Shown piece after piece: positions 52,091 to 63,007 of a stretch of DNA of 64,000 nt. Numbering within the stretch: position 1 is the first letter of the stretch; every line of letters starts with the position of its first letter. Made by a program: the position numbers and the translations under genes. Origin of the DNA: Lycorma delicatula (Eukaryota; Arthropoda; Insecta; Hemiptera; Fulgoridae); contig NC_134460.1 of assembly GCF_047948215.1 (NCBI RefSeq), positions 15,683,501 to 15,747,500 on the forward strand. The letters are read 5' to 3'. The notes below the pieces were generated by a model, which was not told where the DNA came from, made no database searches, and saw only the letters and a list, made by a program, of their open reading frames with translations.

Positions 52091-54680
52091 ATAAAATTTG
52101 CATTTTGAAAATTGTTAAATTTAATATGTTCAAATACAAAATTAAACAAAAAATAAATAAAGTCGAATTAAATAAAAATGTAATTAATTTATTTTAAAAG
52201 TTAAATTTAGATTTTAAAAACTTTTTCCAATTTTATGAATAAATAACTAAAAATATAGTCACTAAAATTTTGCGGTAAGCAAAGAATGATTACTGATTTC
52301 TTGATAAATAAACCGGCCAAATTATATCGCTATAATCCTACATATGTAAGCCAAGGGATTTCAAATGACAAAGACATCTTCTTCGGCCGCTGCTAAATAA
52401 AGACTCGAAGATAGGGCGACAAGGTTTAAAAATACGTATGTGTAATGAAATGTGTGATGAAATGTGTAATGCAATTACGCAATTAATTAATTTTTAAATC
52501 GTATGAAGTTTTTTGTTTCGTTAAGTTACATGAATTTATCTGATTTATATAAAACAATTTTCTTATCGCTTATTTTATTTTGTTTTTAACAAAAGAGAAT
52601 AAACAAAATATGTAATTCGATTACGAACAGGATCCTGTTTGTAACATTTGAGGAAGGTACCGTGTACCAAAACAGCTGCTGTGATTTTTTAAATAAATTT
52701 TGTAAAAATCAAATTACATATTTTGTTTATTTTCTTTCGTTTAATGGATTTTCATCAAGTAACAGCTGTATCCGTCGATTATTTTGTTTTTTTAATTAAG
52801 AACAATAAAGACTTCAGAACCCTTTTTTGTATGTAATACAAATCTCGTATAACTCGATTCGTTTAACCCGAATTTTCTGTTGAAATAATCACGTTAAAGG
52901 AAGAATTATTATGTTACATTTTTATATTTTTAAACCTATCGATTGTTTACATATCTTGGTAAACAGTTATCGCATTTTTTTATTTAAACTATCTAAAACT
53001 GTTCCAGGCTTTCTTTTAATGGCTGTAATTCTTATAAATAGTTTCTTTTTCTTGAGAGTAATGAAGTTCAAATTGCACAGCCGATCCCTGTATTGAATAA
53101 GTAACGATTTTATTTCTAGGACAGGATATCACCTGCACTTCCACGGAATTCGTATGATAATATGAATATCAACAAATTGATTTATTAAAGAAGGTAATAG
53201 GAAACAGCTCGTTTTCCATTGAACAGGATAGTTCTGATTTTTAAGAATTACCGTACCGTTTACATAAACGTCTTTTTTTTGTGTCGTTTCGTCTGTAATT
53301 GTTTACGTATAACGCTTAATATAAATTACCCGATGCCGATTTAAAAACAAAATAAATTATTTGATCCGCTTCGTATTGACCGATGTTGTGTTGTTTATCT
53401 AACAAAACATTTTTAAAATTTAATAAATTCGGTTTGAAAGAACTGAAAAGAATCAGATGCTCTTCTCCGGTTATATAATGATGCAGTTCTTAAAATTTAC
53501 GATCAGATTATAAACGTACAAACGACCTGGTTCTTTGATGTTAATTTGTTTCAATCGTTTTCAAAAGAGTTGTTCGACGATATTTATTACGTTTATATTC
53601 AACGGATTTAATTAATGGAAGTCTGCAAGTACGGTGATAATAAGGTCACTGAAAACATTATGAATGTTATTTATTATTCTAGAATATTATTTATTATTCT
53701 GCCGGTAAAATTTTTATTTTTGTTGTTTAAAAGTAAGATATTTTGATAAAATAAATGTTTTGGTCGTAATAAAACATTAGTTATAGTGTAATTTTAATTA
53801 TATTTGCCTCGTAGATCGTATACACGGTGTTTTAGCTACCGACAAGCAATTTCAATAGAATTAAAAAGAATAAAATGAAATATTTCCCGAATATTACAGG
53901 GTAGTACTGTTTAGACCATTCTTTATAAGTTAATGGAGTTATGGGGGCGTAACTTATTTTCTGGACATGGCTCCAGTACACAACTCGGGTGCGCTTTTAA
54001 AATTATAGCTGTTGCTTCCGTTTTCCTCTTCACCGCTTTACCCTCGCTCAAACTTTTCCCTTCTACTTTTTTCCGACCGTATATTTATAAACTTTTCTTC
54101 CTTCTTGAAACATTGTAAAAATATTTGTTTGATCTATTTTCAATTCTCAGAGTCAACACTTAAACGTATATTTCTTATGTGTAGGTTATTTATGCGCTTT
54201 TTTTTTGTATTTATTTTTTATTACCGAAGAAATTTAACAAAATAATAAATATAGGCGTTTATTTATTTATTTATTTTAAATAGTAGTATTTTCAAGAAAA
54301 AGCTTTTAAAAATAAATGAAATTTAATGCCTATTTATTTTGATGACACCGATACTCAGACTCTTCCTTCCTAATAGTATAATTTTTTCCGGTTAAATTTC
54401 TTATTTTTACAACTAAATAAAATAATAGGAATAGACTTTTACCCGTTTAGAATACTAAATAGTCTTAGATGCTAACAAATATTTTGTTAATGTCTTTCCA
54501 TTTCTATGGTACCACGTTTTTTCATGTTTTGATTTAATTAAAAAATTAATACCGATTAATTTAAGTGAAAGAGTAGGAAGGTGTCAGCTCAGCGAAGTTT
54601 TTTTTCTGTATTTCCTACTATTCCGAAATTTCATCTTTAAAAGTATTCAGATCAGATTTACTTGCTCTATCCGTTTTGTA
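52091..54680. other. AT-rich intergenic sequence
   Basis: No gene is recognised in either strand; short open frames are AT-driven. Confidence 0.5.
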
Positions 54681-54681
54681 T

Positions 54682-54756
54682 ACTTAGGATCCACAATAGA
54701 TACAAATGGGGGCTCGTCGACCGAAATACGAAGACTTACCTTGGCGAAGGGGGCGC
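54682..54756 (-). repeat. 75-bp fragment of LINE family 4 in inverted orientation
   Basis: The reverse complement is identical over 75 bp to 57581-57655 inside the family-4 LINE fossil. At the right edge the sequence folds back: TTACCTTGGCG pairs with CGCCAAGGTAA immediately after, leaving a small purine loop. Confidence 0.9.
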
Positions 54757-55367
54757 CAAGGTAAAGAAGAAGAAGGGAAAACTAAAAAAAATTGTTGTTT
54801 ATTAAAGGCCCCCCAATACTAATCGATTGGAACTTCCACGTAGTTTACAAAATAGGCCTTCTTTTTAATTTACGAAATATAAAAAAACAACATTTGAATA
54901 ATTTTAAAGACACAAACCTGAATATTTACTTGAACCTAAGTTCTTAAAACACTCTTCTTATCTTAAACTGCTTGTTTGAAAGAAAGTTTCTTGAGATCCA
55001 TTAAGACGGCTAAATGTAGTTTTTCGAATTACAACATGGTATTTTAAATTAATTAAACGTATTGAAGATTCTAGCTTGTATGTATCTAATTTACAATCGT
55101 TTTATTTAAGAGTATGTCTACGTGATTTTTGTTACATTCGGTATACATCAGACTAAAACTTAAAACGTTGTTCAAAATCATATTTATAAGCGCGTTATCC
55201 TTATATTTATCTTTATTCGTTAATTGATATTAAACGAATAAACATAACCTGTATCAAATTTGATTGTTAACTTTGATGCAAACGAGTTTCCTAATCGGAT
55301 GAAGACAACGCGCCTTTATCGTCATCTAAAACATTACTGCTACAATAATGCTATATTACAGTTTTTG
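54757..55367. other. Intergenic sequence
   Basis: No gene recognised. Confidence 0.5.
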
Positions 55368-55374
55368 GAAATAT

Positions 55375-56974
55375 TTTTTTTGTCTTCAGTCATTTGACTG
55401 GTTTGATGCAGCTCTCCAAGATTCCCTATCTAGTGCTAGTCGTTTCATTTCAGTATACCCTCTACATCCTACATCCCCAACAATTTGTTTTACATACTCC
55501 AACCGTGGCCTGCCTACACAATTTTTCCCTTCTACCTATCCTTCCAATATTAAAGCGACTATTCCAGGATGCCTTAGTATGTGGCCTATAAGTCTGTCTC
55601 TTCTTTTAAATATATTTTTCCAAATGCTTCTTTCTTCATCTGTTTGCCGCAATACCTCTTCATTTGTCACTTTATCCACCCGTCTGATTTTTAACATTCT
55701 CCTATAGCACCGCATTTCAAAAGCTTCTAATCTTTTCTTCTCAGATATTCCGATTGTCCAAGTTTCACTTCCATATAAAGCGACACTCCAAACATACACT
55801 TTCAAAAATCTTTTCCTGACATTTAAATTAATTTTTGATGTAAACAAATTATATTTCTTACTGAAGGCTCGTTTAGCTTGTGCTATTCGTCATTTTATAT
55901 CGCTCCTGCTTCGTCCATCTTTAGTAGCTCTACTTCCCAAATAACAAAATTCTTCTACCTCCATAATCTTTTCTCCTCCTATTTTCACATTCAGCGGTCC
56001 ATCTTTGTTATTTCTACTACATTTCATTACTTTTGTTTTGTTCTTGTTTATTTTCATGCGATAGTTCTTGCGTAGAACTTCATCTATGCCGTTCATTGTT
56101 TCTTCTAAATCCTTTTTACTCTCTGCTAGAATTACTATATCGTCAGCAAATCGTAGCATCTTTATCTTTTCACCTTGTACTGTTACTCCGAATCTAAATT
56201 GTTCTTTAACATCATTAACTGCTAGTTCCATGAAAAGATTAAAAAGTAACGGAGATAGGGAACATCCTTGTCGTACTCCTTTTCTTATTACGGCTTCTTT
56301 TTTATGTTCTTTAATTATTACTCTTGTTGTTTGGTTCCTGTACATGTTAGCAATTGTTCTTCTATCTCTGTATTTGAACCCTAATTTTTTTATAATGCTG
56401 AACATTTTATTCCACGTTATCGAAAGCCTTTTCTAGTTCTATAAACGCCAAGTATGTCGGTTTGTTTTTCTTTAATCTTCCTTCTACTATTAATCTGAGG
56501 CCTAAAATTGCTTCCCTTGTCCCTATACTTTTCCTGAAACCAAATTGGTCTTCTCCTAACACTTCTTCCACTCTCCTCTCAATTCTTCTGTATAAAATTC
56601 TAGTTAAGATTTTTGATGCATGACTAGTTAAACTAATTGTTCTGTATTCTTCACATTTATCTGCCCCTGCTTTCTTTGGTATCATAACTATAACACTTTT
56701 TTTGAAGTCTGACGGAAATTCCCCATTTTCATAAATATTACACACCAGTTTGTATAATCTATCAATCGCTTCCTCACCTGCACTGCGCAGTAATTCTACA
56801 GGTATTCCGTCTATTCCAGGAGCCTTTCTGCCATTTAAATCTTTTAATGCTCTCTTAAATTCAGATCTCAGTATTGTTTCTCCCATTTCATCCTCCTCAA
56901 CTTCCTCTTCTTCCTCTATAACACCATTTTCTAATTCATTTCCTCCGTATAACTCTTCAATATATTCCACCAAT
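55375..56974 (-). mobile_element. RTE-like LINE family 1, copy 8
   Basis: A minus-strand copy with a T-run at the left. The flanks GGAAATAT (55367-55374) and GAAAATAT (56975-56982) form an imperfect short target duplication. The truncation point is nearly the same as in the longest copy (VEYIEELYGGNELENG). Confidence 0.85.
55410..56973 (-). pseudogene. Reverse transcriptase, LINE family 1 copy 8
   Basis: Frame 1 (56973-56407, 188 residues): EYIEELYGGNELENGVIEEE, the intact acidic run EEEVEEDEMGETILRSEFKR (no stop here, unlike copy 7), APGIDGIPVELLRSAGEEAI, RTISLTSHASKILTRILYRR, FIELEKAFDNV (catalytic Asp changed to Glu). A 3-4-base deletion at 56413 shifts frame. Frame 2 (56405-55890): KKLGFKYRDRRTIANMYRNQ, GVRQGCSLSPLLFNLFMEL, LRFADDIVILAES. 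Frame 3 (55847-55536 and on): the C-terminal domain. Loss of the motif A Asp would inactivate the RT even without frameshifts. Confidence 0.85.
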
Positions 56975-56982
56975 GAAAATAT

Positions 56983-57125
56983 ATGGTTCCGAAAATTTCT
57001 TTTGAATTTTTATTTTTATTTTACATTCTACATTTTATTTTAAACTAATTGATTTTGTTTCATCATCGGTGAGTTAAGGTAGTATAATAAATGGTGACCC
57101 GATTCATATTACGCTGATTCCCGTC
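56983..57125. other. Spacer
   Basis: AT-rich, no gene. Confidence 0.5.
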
Positions 57126-58290
57126 ATAACTTACGATCCACTGGTATTCGAAGCAACGGTTTCTCAAATGGTTTCTCCAGTTGCGTCTTCAATTTGGTCC
57201 AGCCTTCTTCTCAGCGGTCTTCCGCGTGACCTGATGCTCTCGATTTTTCCATGTTTGGCTAGCTTCTCAAGATTTTCGCCGGACCTTCGGACTATATGAC
57301 CGAAAAAGCGGAGGATGCGCTGAAAGCATATAGCGGATATCATCTTCTGTATACTCGGCTGGTTTATAGTCGAGTTGTTCTTCCTATTTTCAGTCTCTGC
57401 GAAGCACAGCATTCTTCTGTAGGACCGGATTTTGAATGCATCTATCCTCTTCCGGTCTTCCACTTTGATGGTTCAGATCTCAACGCCGTACATTACTACT
57501 GCGAAGACTAAACCTAAAGCGGTCTCAGCTTTGATTCCTCATGATCACCATATTCTTCCAAATAGCTGCTGATTTCAGAAGCGCCCCCTTCGCCAAGGTA
57601 AGTCTTCGTATTTCGGTCGACGAGCCCCCATTTGTATCTATTGTGGATCCTAAGTTTACGAAACGGTCCACCTTTTCAAAACCACACAGCAAATCACTTA
57701 CTGGCTGGAAGATCGTTGGCTCGGTCTACGATCATAACTTTTGTTTTTCCGATGTTTAATTTCAGCCCTAGTTTCTCACTTTCTTGCTAAACTCGTTCAA
57801 GGACCTCCTTCATTTCAACCTCAGAGCCTGTGAACAAGCTCGTACTGGTTGGTTGTACGCCAGCCTCCTGCGTGTAAACCAGTATCATAGTGTTTCAGTC
57901 TCTTCTGCTTAATTTATTTGCCGTAAATTTTGAATAAGCTCGGAGACAGAATTCATTACTGTCGTACTCCTCTCGACGGGTAAAAGGGCTCCGTTTTGTC
58001 ATTTTCCAGTCTAACTATCTTTACATATAGGTTCCGAATGAGGGTAAAAAGACGGTTAGGAATGCCCATTTCCTTCAATACTCGCCACAGATTTTGCCGC
58101 TTGACCGAGTCGTAGACTTTGGCGTAATCTAGGAAGCATATACTAGAGAAACATTGAACTTTCTGGCTTTCTCTATCAGACGCCTAATATTTAGAATTTG
58201 CTCACGCATACTATTTTTCTTTGACGAATTTGGCTACTTCTGCAGGAATTTCTCTCTCCGGATAGTATCGTAGACGTTCATGGCATCTGC
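57125..58290 (-). pseudogene. LINE family 4 reverse transcriptase, fossil
   Basis: The best-preserved part is the C-terminus (57463-57164): MEDRKRIDAFKIRSYRRMLC, ICFQRILRFFGHIVRRSGEN, LEKLAKHGKIESIRSRGRPL, RRRLDQIEDATG, a LINE C-terminal domain resembling but distinct from family 1. Upstream on the minus strand come KLGLKLNIGKTKVMIVDR near 57740-57790 and, near 58100, a YAKVYDSVKRQN-like equivalent of the palm motif A. Stops and shifts are frequent. A 75-bp part of it recurs inverted at 54.7 kb. Confidence 0.65.
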
Positions 58291-58567
58291 GTAATATCGT
58301 AGTATTGTAGGTTTTGCTTATTGTACATTAATTTTGTTTATACTAATTTTTATCTTCATTTCATGACTTCTACGTAATAAACCTTATTTCAACACATTGT
58401 TCCCTCCCTCCAGTTTAAATATGTTATTCTTGAATTTATTTTTTGTAGTAATTTTTAACTTCCATCCAGTCTGTTCAGTTTTAGATTGTATTGCAACCCA
58501 ATTTCTCATAACAAATTAACAGTTGTATAACAACTGTTATATTACCTTCAGTAAACTACATTATTAT
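58291..58567. other. Spacer before tandem repeats
   Basis: AT-rich. It contains the small palindrome AACAGTTGTATAACAACTGTT at 58516-58536. Confidence 0.5.
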
Positions 58568-58832
58568 TGATCTTACAGCGACTCTTTCAAGGTATCATAT
58601 ACTATTTAAAATACATACTCGTATAGTTGGTTTTATACCGGCTGTTTCAAGGTGTCAGATACTGACTGCACAAGTTAGTGACTGCTGGTCTTATATCGAC
58701 CCCTTCAAAGAGTCTGATGCTACTTAGAGTTCATTATTTTATGGCTGGTTATAAACCGACTCCTTCAAAGTGTAATATGCTACTCTTATGCTTATGGTAC
58801 AATTAGTTTTATAGAGACTTTCAAGATGCAGA
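58568..58832 (+). repeat. Degenerate minisatellite, 58-60 bp units
   Basis: Five units begin at 58568, 58628, 58686, 58746 and 58804, with lengths 60, 58, 60 and 58 bp; the fifth is partial. Each starts like TGGTTTTATACCGACTC followed by TTCAAAGTGTCAGATAC. They are well diverged, so the array is old. Confidence 0.8.
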
Positions 58833-58879
58833 CCTGAGGAGGCGGGTATATCAAATAGCGATGAAGCGTTTCGGCAGAC

Positions 58880-59060
58880 GATTGCCCGTCTTCACGGAGG
58901 AGCAACCGATCCAACAAACTTTTTCCCTGTGCTATTAACGGTGTTACTAATGTTATTGATTGCGAGGTAAAATACTTCTCACAAAAAGAGGTATCTAAGG
59001 CTATAGACAAATTGAACAACAAGAAGAGTTTTTTGTTGAATGTTTGCTTTCAGTTCATCG
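58880..59060 (+). pseudogene. Possible jockey-like RT scrap
   Basis: VKYFSQKEVSKAIDKLNNKK at about 58970-59028 matches the segment that precedes the RT core in jockey-type LINEs (F...EV..AI..LN.KK). Sequence before and after is degraded. Confidence 0.35.
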
Positions 59061-59984
59061 ATAGTGTGAAATCATTACTAGACAAATCCTGGGAATAAAA
59101 AGGCACCGCCCTCTGCTGAAAATTCGTTTTTCTGTCAAATTCCTATGAACACGTGCCAGTAAATCGTTTGATGCGTGACACGTTGCTTCATTTCTTTGGA
59201 AGAAGCCGTACTCTTTTTCACGGTCTGTTAACCGAATTTAGAATTCCTCGAAAATTGTAAAAACAATTCTACAGTGACAGTCCGGTCAAAATATATTGAC
59301 CCTAATATACTACTGATTACCAGAAACAGCGCACTGTACGCCGATTTTGTCATCGTGAATGGTCACTCAAATATCCAAGGAGGAACTTTTAGTTATCTGA
59401 TACCTGGTGTTCTGCGGATTAACATGCCTAAATAAATGAAACCGTGCCTTGTCTGACATGAAATTCAGCATCGCATCTATTAGTTCATTGATATGTTTTT
59501 GAATAGCCGATCGCAGTAATTAAGACGTTTTGATTTGTCTGTCTCTTTAGTCGCACAGTCGTTGCACGACACAGGTTCAAATTTAAATCGTGAATATTCT
59601 TATGGAAAGATAGTGTATTTGCCCCTACTTTATTGTGTTAACTTACGTATAGATTTTTCGGAAATTTTGCCGAAATTATTCTCTGAATTCCCAAGTACAC
59701 TATACTGCGTTGGAGCATGAACAGTTTGCAACTAACAGTAGAAAAGAATAGTGACAGACAGAACCGATAGTGGCGCTAGAAGTAGCAGCGTTAGCAGTAA
59801 CGCTCAAATAACTGCAGTTCGAGCCGTCTAGTTTCGGTTTTAAATTATTCATCCGCTATTTGACAGCATATAAATATTCCTTAGCTTCTTTTAAACCAAC
59901 GCCAACTTACCAACATAAAACACCTAACCTGTTTTATATTCATAAATTCGATTTTATCATTTCAGTCGGTAACCATTTTTTTTT
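59061..59984. other. Intergenic sequence
   Basis: No gene recognised. 59160-59480 is somewhat GC-richer and may be an eroded repeat. Confidence 0.4.
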
Positions 59985-60152
59985 ACTTTTTTCTTTTTTT
60001 TAATCTCCGGGACCACCGTTAGGTATTGCTTCAGAGGATAAGATGAACGACAGTTTTTGTAACGTGTAAAAATGCCATGCCTGACCGGTATTCGAACCCG
60101 GGACCTCCGGATGAAAACCCGAGATGCTACCGCTCGCGTCACGGAGACCTGC
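59985..60152 (-). repeat. SINE family B, near full-length copy
   Basis: On the minus strand it reads GTCTCCGTGACGCGAGCGGT (A-box side), GGTCCCGGGTTCGAATACCG (B box), GGCATGGCATTTTTACACGT, CGTTCATCTTATCCTCTGAA, GGTGGTCCCGGAGATTAAAA and an A-rich tail. This is the most complete copy and defines the family: a tRNA-derived head of about 75 nt, a body, and a tail shared with SINE family A. Confidence 0.85.
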
Positions 60153-60327
60153 CAATAACATCACCTACTCGTATTTTAAAAGAGAGGTAATTAGATATAT
60201 TTTTAGGAATTCAATTCATCATATTTAGAAAGCGTGTCGTTTTATTCAAAAATAATTTTTCTGTATCCCTTTTTTTCCTACGCATCATCATCATATGGTA
60301 TCTGCCTGTTGGCAAGTCCCTGGCACT

Positions 60328-60617
60328 TTAACCCACCGGGTTGGTCTAGTGGTGAACGCGTCTTCCCAAATCAGCTGATTTGGAAGCCGAGAGTTCCAGC
60401 GTTCAAGTCCTTGTAAAGCCAGTTATTTTTACACGGATTTGAATACTAGATCGTGGATACCGGTGTTCTTTCTGGGTTTCAATTAACCACACATCTCAGG
60501 TATGGTCGAACTGAAAATGTACAAGACTACACTTCTTTTACACTCATCCTCATTCATCCTCGGAAGTATTATCTAAACGGTAGTTATCGGAGGCTAAACA
60601 GAAAAAAAAGAGAAGAG
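60328..60617 (+). repeat. SINE family A, full-length copy with target duplication
   Basis: 290 bp, flanked by 12-bp duplications GTCCCTGGCACT at 60316-60327 and 60618-60629. The tRNA-like head has A box GGTTGGTCTAGTGGTGAACG and B box AGCGTTCAAGTCC, with the palindrome AAATCAGCTGATTT between them. The body has TTTCAATTAACCACACATCT, and the tail CATCCTCGGAAGTATTATCT...GGAGGCTAAACAG plus A-run. It should be transcribed by RNA polymerase III and mobilised by a LINE. Confidence 0.9.
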
Positions 60618-60629
60618 GTCCCTGGCACT

Positions 60630-61220
60630 ACTGTTGTCTCTATCTGTTTCTGTTCCGTATTTAACTTTCGTCTCATCATAACCTTCACTAGTCTTTAGTC
60701 ATTTATTAACTTTAACATCTTCCTTCCTCTTCTTTTTTCTCCTTCAAGGAAAACATCCAGTTTCCTTTTCTTCTTCTGATAGTCGCCGATATTTTTCTTT
60801 CTTCGTTTTTCTTCTTAATACCTCTACCTTACTTACTCTGTCCACCTGTTTTTTTATCTTCTTCACTCTTCTCCAGATCCGCGTCTCAAAAGTTTCGATC
60901 TTTTCTTTTTCCTTTTGACCCGGTCTCTATGATTCACTACCGTCAGAAGTATATTCCAAAAAAAACGCTTTATAAATTTCTTCCTTAGGTTCAGATTAAT
61001 GTTGTTGGAGACTAGATTTTTCTTTCTAAAAAAAAAAGGTTTCCTTTCCTTTGCCGTTACAATTCTCGTCTTAATTTCTTATTTACTCCTCCAGATATCA
61101 CCTTTATTCTAGTAAAACATTAACCAGATCCTCAATATTTGAATACCTCGTTATTGAAATATTCAAATCGTTCTTCGTAGTCTTACATTTAACATTTAAT
61201 TCTTAAACTTTATATTCAGT
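60630..61220 (-). pseudogene. LINE family 5 C-terminal fossil
   Basis: On the minus strand NLVSNNINLNLRKKFIKRFF then WNILLTVVNHRDRVKRKK (61020-60910) corresponds to the INLNLRKRFLKVYVWSVALYGSETW region of family 1 but is much more diverged. Lys/Arg/Glu-rich remnants follow to about 60700. It represents an older relative. The SINE at 60328-60617 is inserted next to its 3' part. Confidence 0.5.
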
Positions 61221-62640
61221 TTTTTAAGATGCGGTCGGTCGGCAGGAGCTGAATCATTAACTTTATTCTGTATGACAGGAATCACCACCATTAATACCCT
61301 GCCCAGAGACATAGTTGTCTGTGCTCGCGCGCGTATATGGTGTAGATGACGTATGTACCATGTGCGTCTCTGGCGAATATAATATTCACCGCGTTGAAGG
61401 TAGCATGTGAGGCGTTATTCGAATATTATATTCCGAGATATATGTTCGATATTTTGAATAGTTTTGGTATTCTAGTGTTCACGGATATCAATCGGTCATT
61501 ATTATTTCAAAATGATTCTTACAAAACCATTTCCTTAGCCTTATATTAACTGTAAATGAAAATTTATGAAATGTTAAAAAAAAATTATTTAATCATTTTT
61601 ACTGTTTTACTGTAACACAAGCTGATTTTTTTCCTCATTTATAACCTACTTAAATATTTTTATAAAACATTATTATACAAATTATAACATTCTTTTGCTC
61701 AGGTTTAGAATTTTTATTTTTATATTCTTGGACTCAAAAAAGAACCTGTTTTATACCAGGTATTATAGCTGTCGACTAAAGAATGAAGTTCTATTTCTTC
61801 ATTAATAACTTAATTAATTTTTCATGTCGGCATAAAAAAAACGGTTAAAATTTTCTTTTCTGAAAATAGTAACTGTGCAATACCGAAAGCGTGTTACTTT
61901 TAGCGAACCCGTAAATCACTGAGTTTACAAGAGCTCGTGCTTTCCACACACGATAAAATGTGATTCATACCTTCTATTTCTTCCCAGCACTTAACCACCA
62001 TAAAGGTCCTATAACATCTACTTAATTTAGTTAATTTCTAAGGGAATGACTCAAATAGTTTAATATACTTTAACAAAAACTAATTCCGCAATATCATTGC
62101 CTGGTTTTTCTTAGTCATTTATTAAAAAATATTATACTTTCTTCTCCTTATCTACCACTACAAAAACTTCCATTTTCTTTTGTTGTTTTATGTAGTATGA
62201 AAAAATCATTTTCATATATATTAAAGTAAGCTCATTTCTGCATTATTCTGTAAGATAAAAATATTTTTAAATAAACTAAGTGTATTATTTATTTTTCTTA
62301 CAATAGCGTATTTAACAAAATTTATGCTATATTGTATTATTTTGAAATTTCTAAACCTTAAATTAAATTTCATATCATTTTGTACTATTTTTTTTTTTTA
62401 ATCTTCGTTCCCAGTTATTGAATTAAAAAGTTATTTTTCCAAAGCATTTTACAAAAATATATTTTTCTAATATTCTATATCCCTACAGTGATGTTAATTT
62501 AAAATTTATAACTTTATTTTTTTATGCCAAATGGTATACATATATATTTTAAAACCTTTGTAAATTGTTTAGAAAAAGTTAATATTTTGCATTTCGGTAT
62601 TTCATTGAAAAAATTTAATTTCAAATTAAAAGTATTATAA
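61221..62640. other. AT-rich intergenic sequence
   Basis: No gene recognised. Confidence 0.5.
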
Positions 62641-63007
62641 ATAATATTTGAATTATTAATTATAAATAATTATAATTATTTATAATTATGATCACAAATT
62701 ATAATTTAGGATGCATTCCTATTGCATCCTGGAATAGTCGCTTTAATATTGGAAGGAAAAAATTGTTTAGGCAGGCCACGTTTGGAATATGTAAAACAAA
62801 TTGTTAGGGATGTAGGATGTAGAGGGTATACTGAAATGAAACGACTAGCACTAGATAGGGAATCTTGGAGAGGTGCATCAAACCAGTCAAATGACTGAAG
62901 ACAAAAAAAAATTATAAATATAATTATAATTAATTATAAATATTATAATTATAATATTTATATTATAATTAAGATTATATATTAATTATAAATATAATTA
63001 TAATCTT
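62641..63007. repeat. Nearly pure A/T low-complexity tract hosting two LINE insertions
   Basis: TTATAAT/AATTATAA-type motifs at 62641-62705 and 62910-63007 flank LINE copy 9a and precede copy 9b. The tract between the two copies (about 98 bp) is almost entirely A and T. Confidence 0.8.
62725..62910 (+). mobile_element. RTE-like LINE family 1, copy 9a (3' end only)
   Basis: It contains the last 180 bp or so (ALILEG, CLGRPRLEYVKQIV, RESWRGASNQSND) and poly(A). An internal deletion removes about 10 bp (GACAGGTAGAAGG reduced). No target duplication could be recognised in the A/T-only flank. Confidence 0.85.

Noticed and set aside
58568..58832. CRISPR-like regular spacing
   Set aside because: Whole units are related, not short exact repeats with unique spacers, and the setting is eukaryotic.
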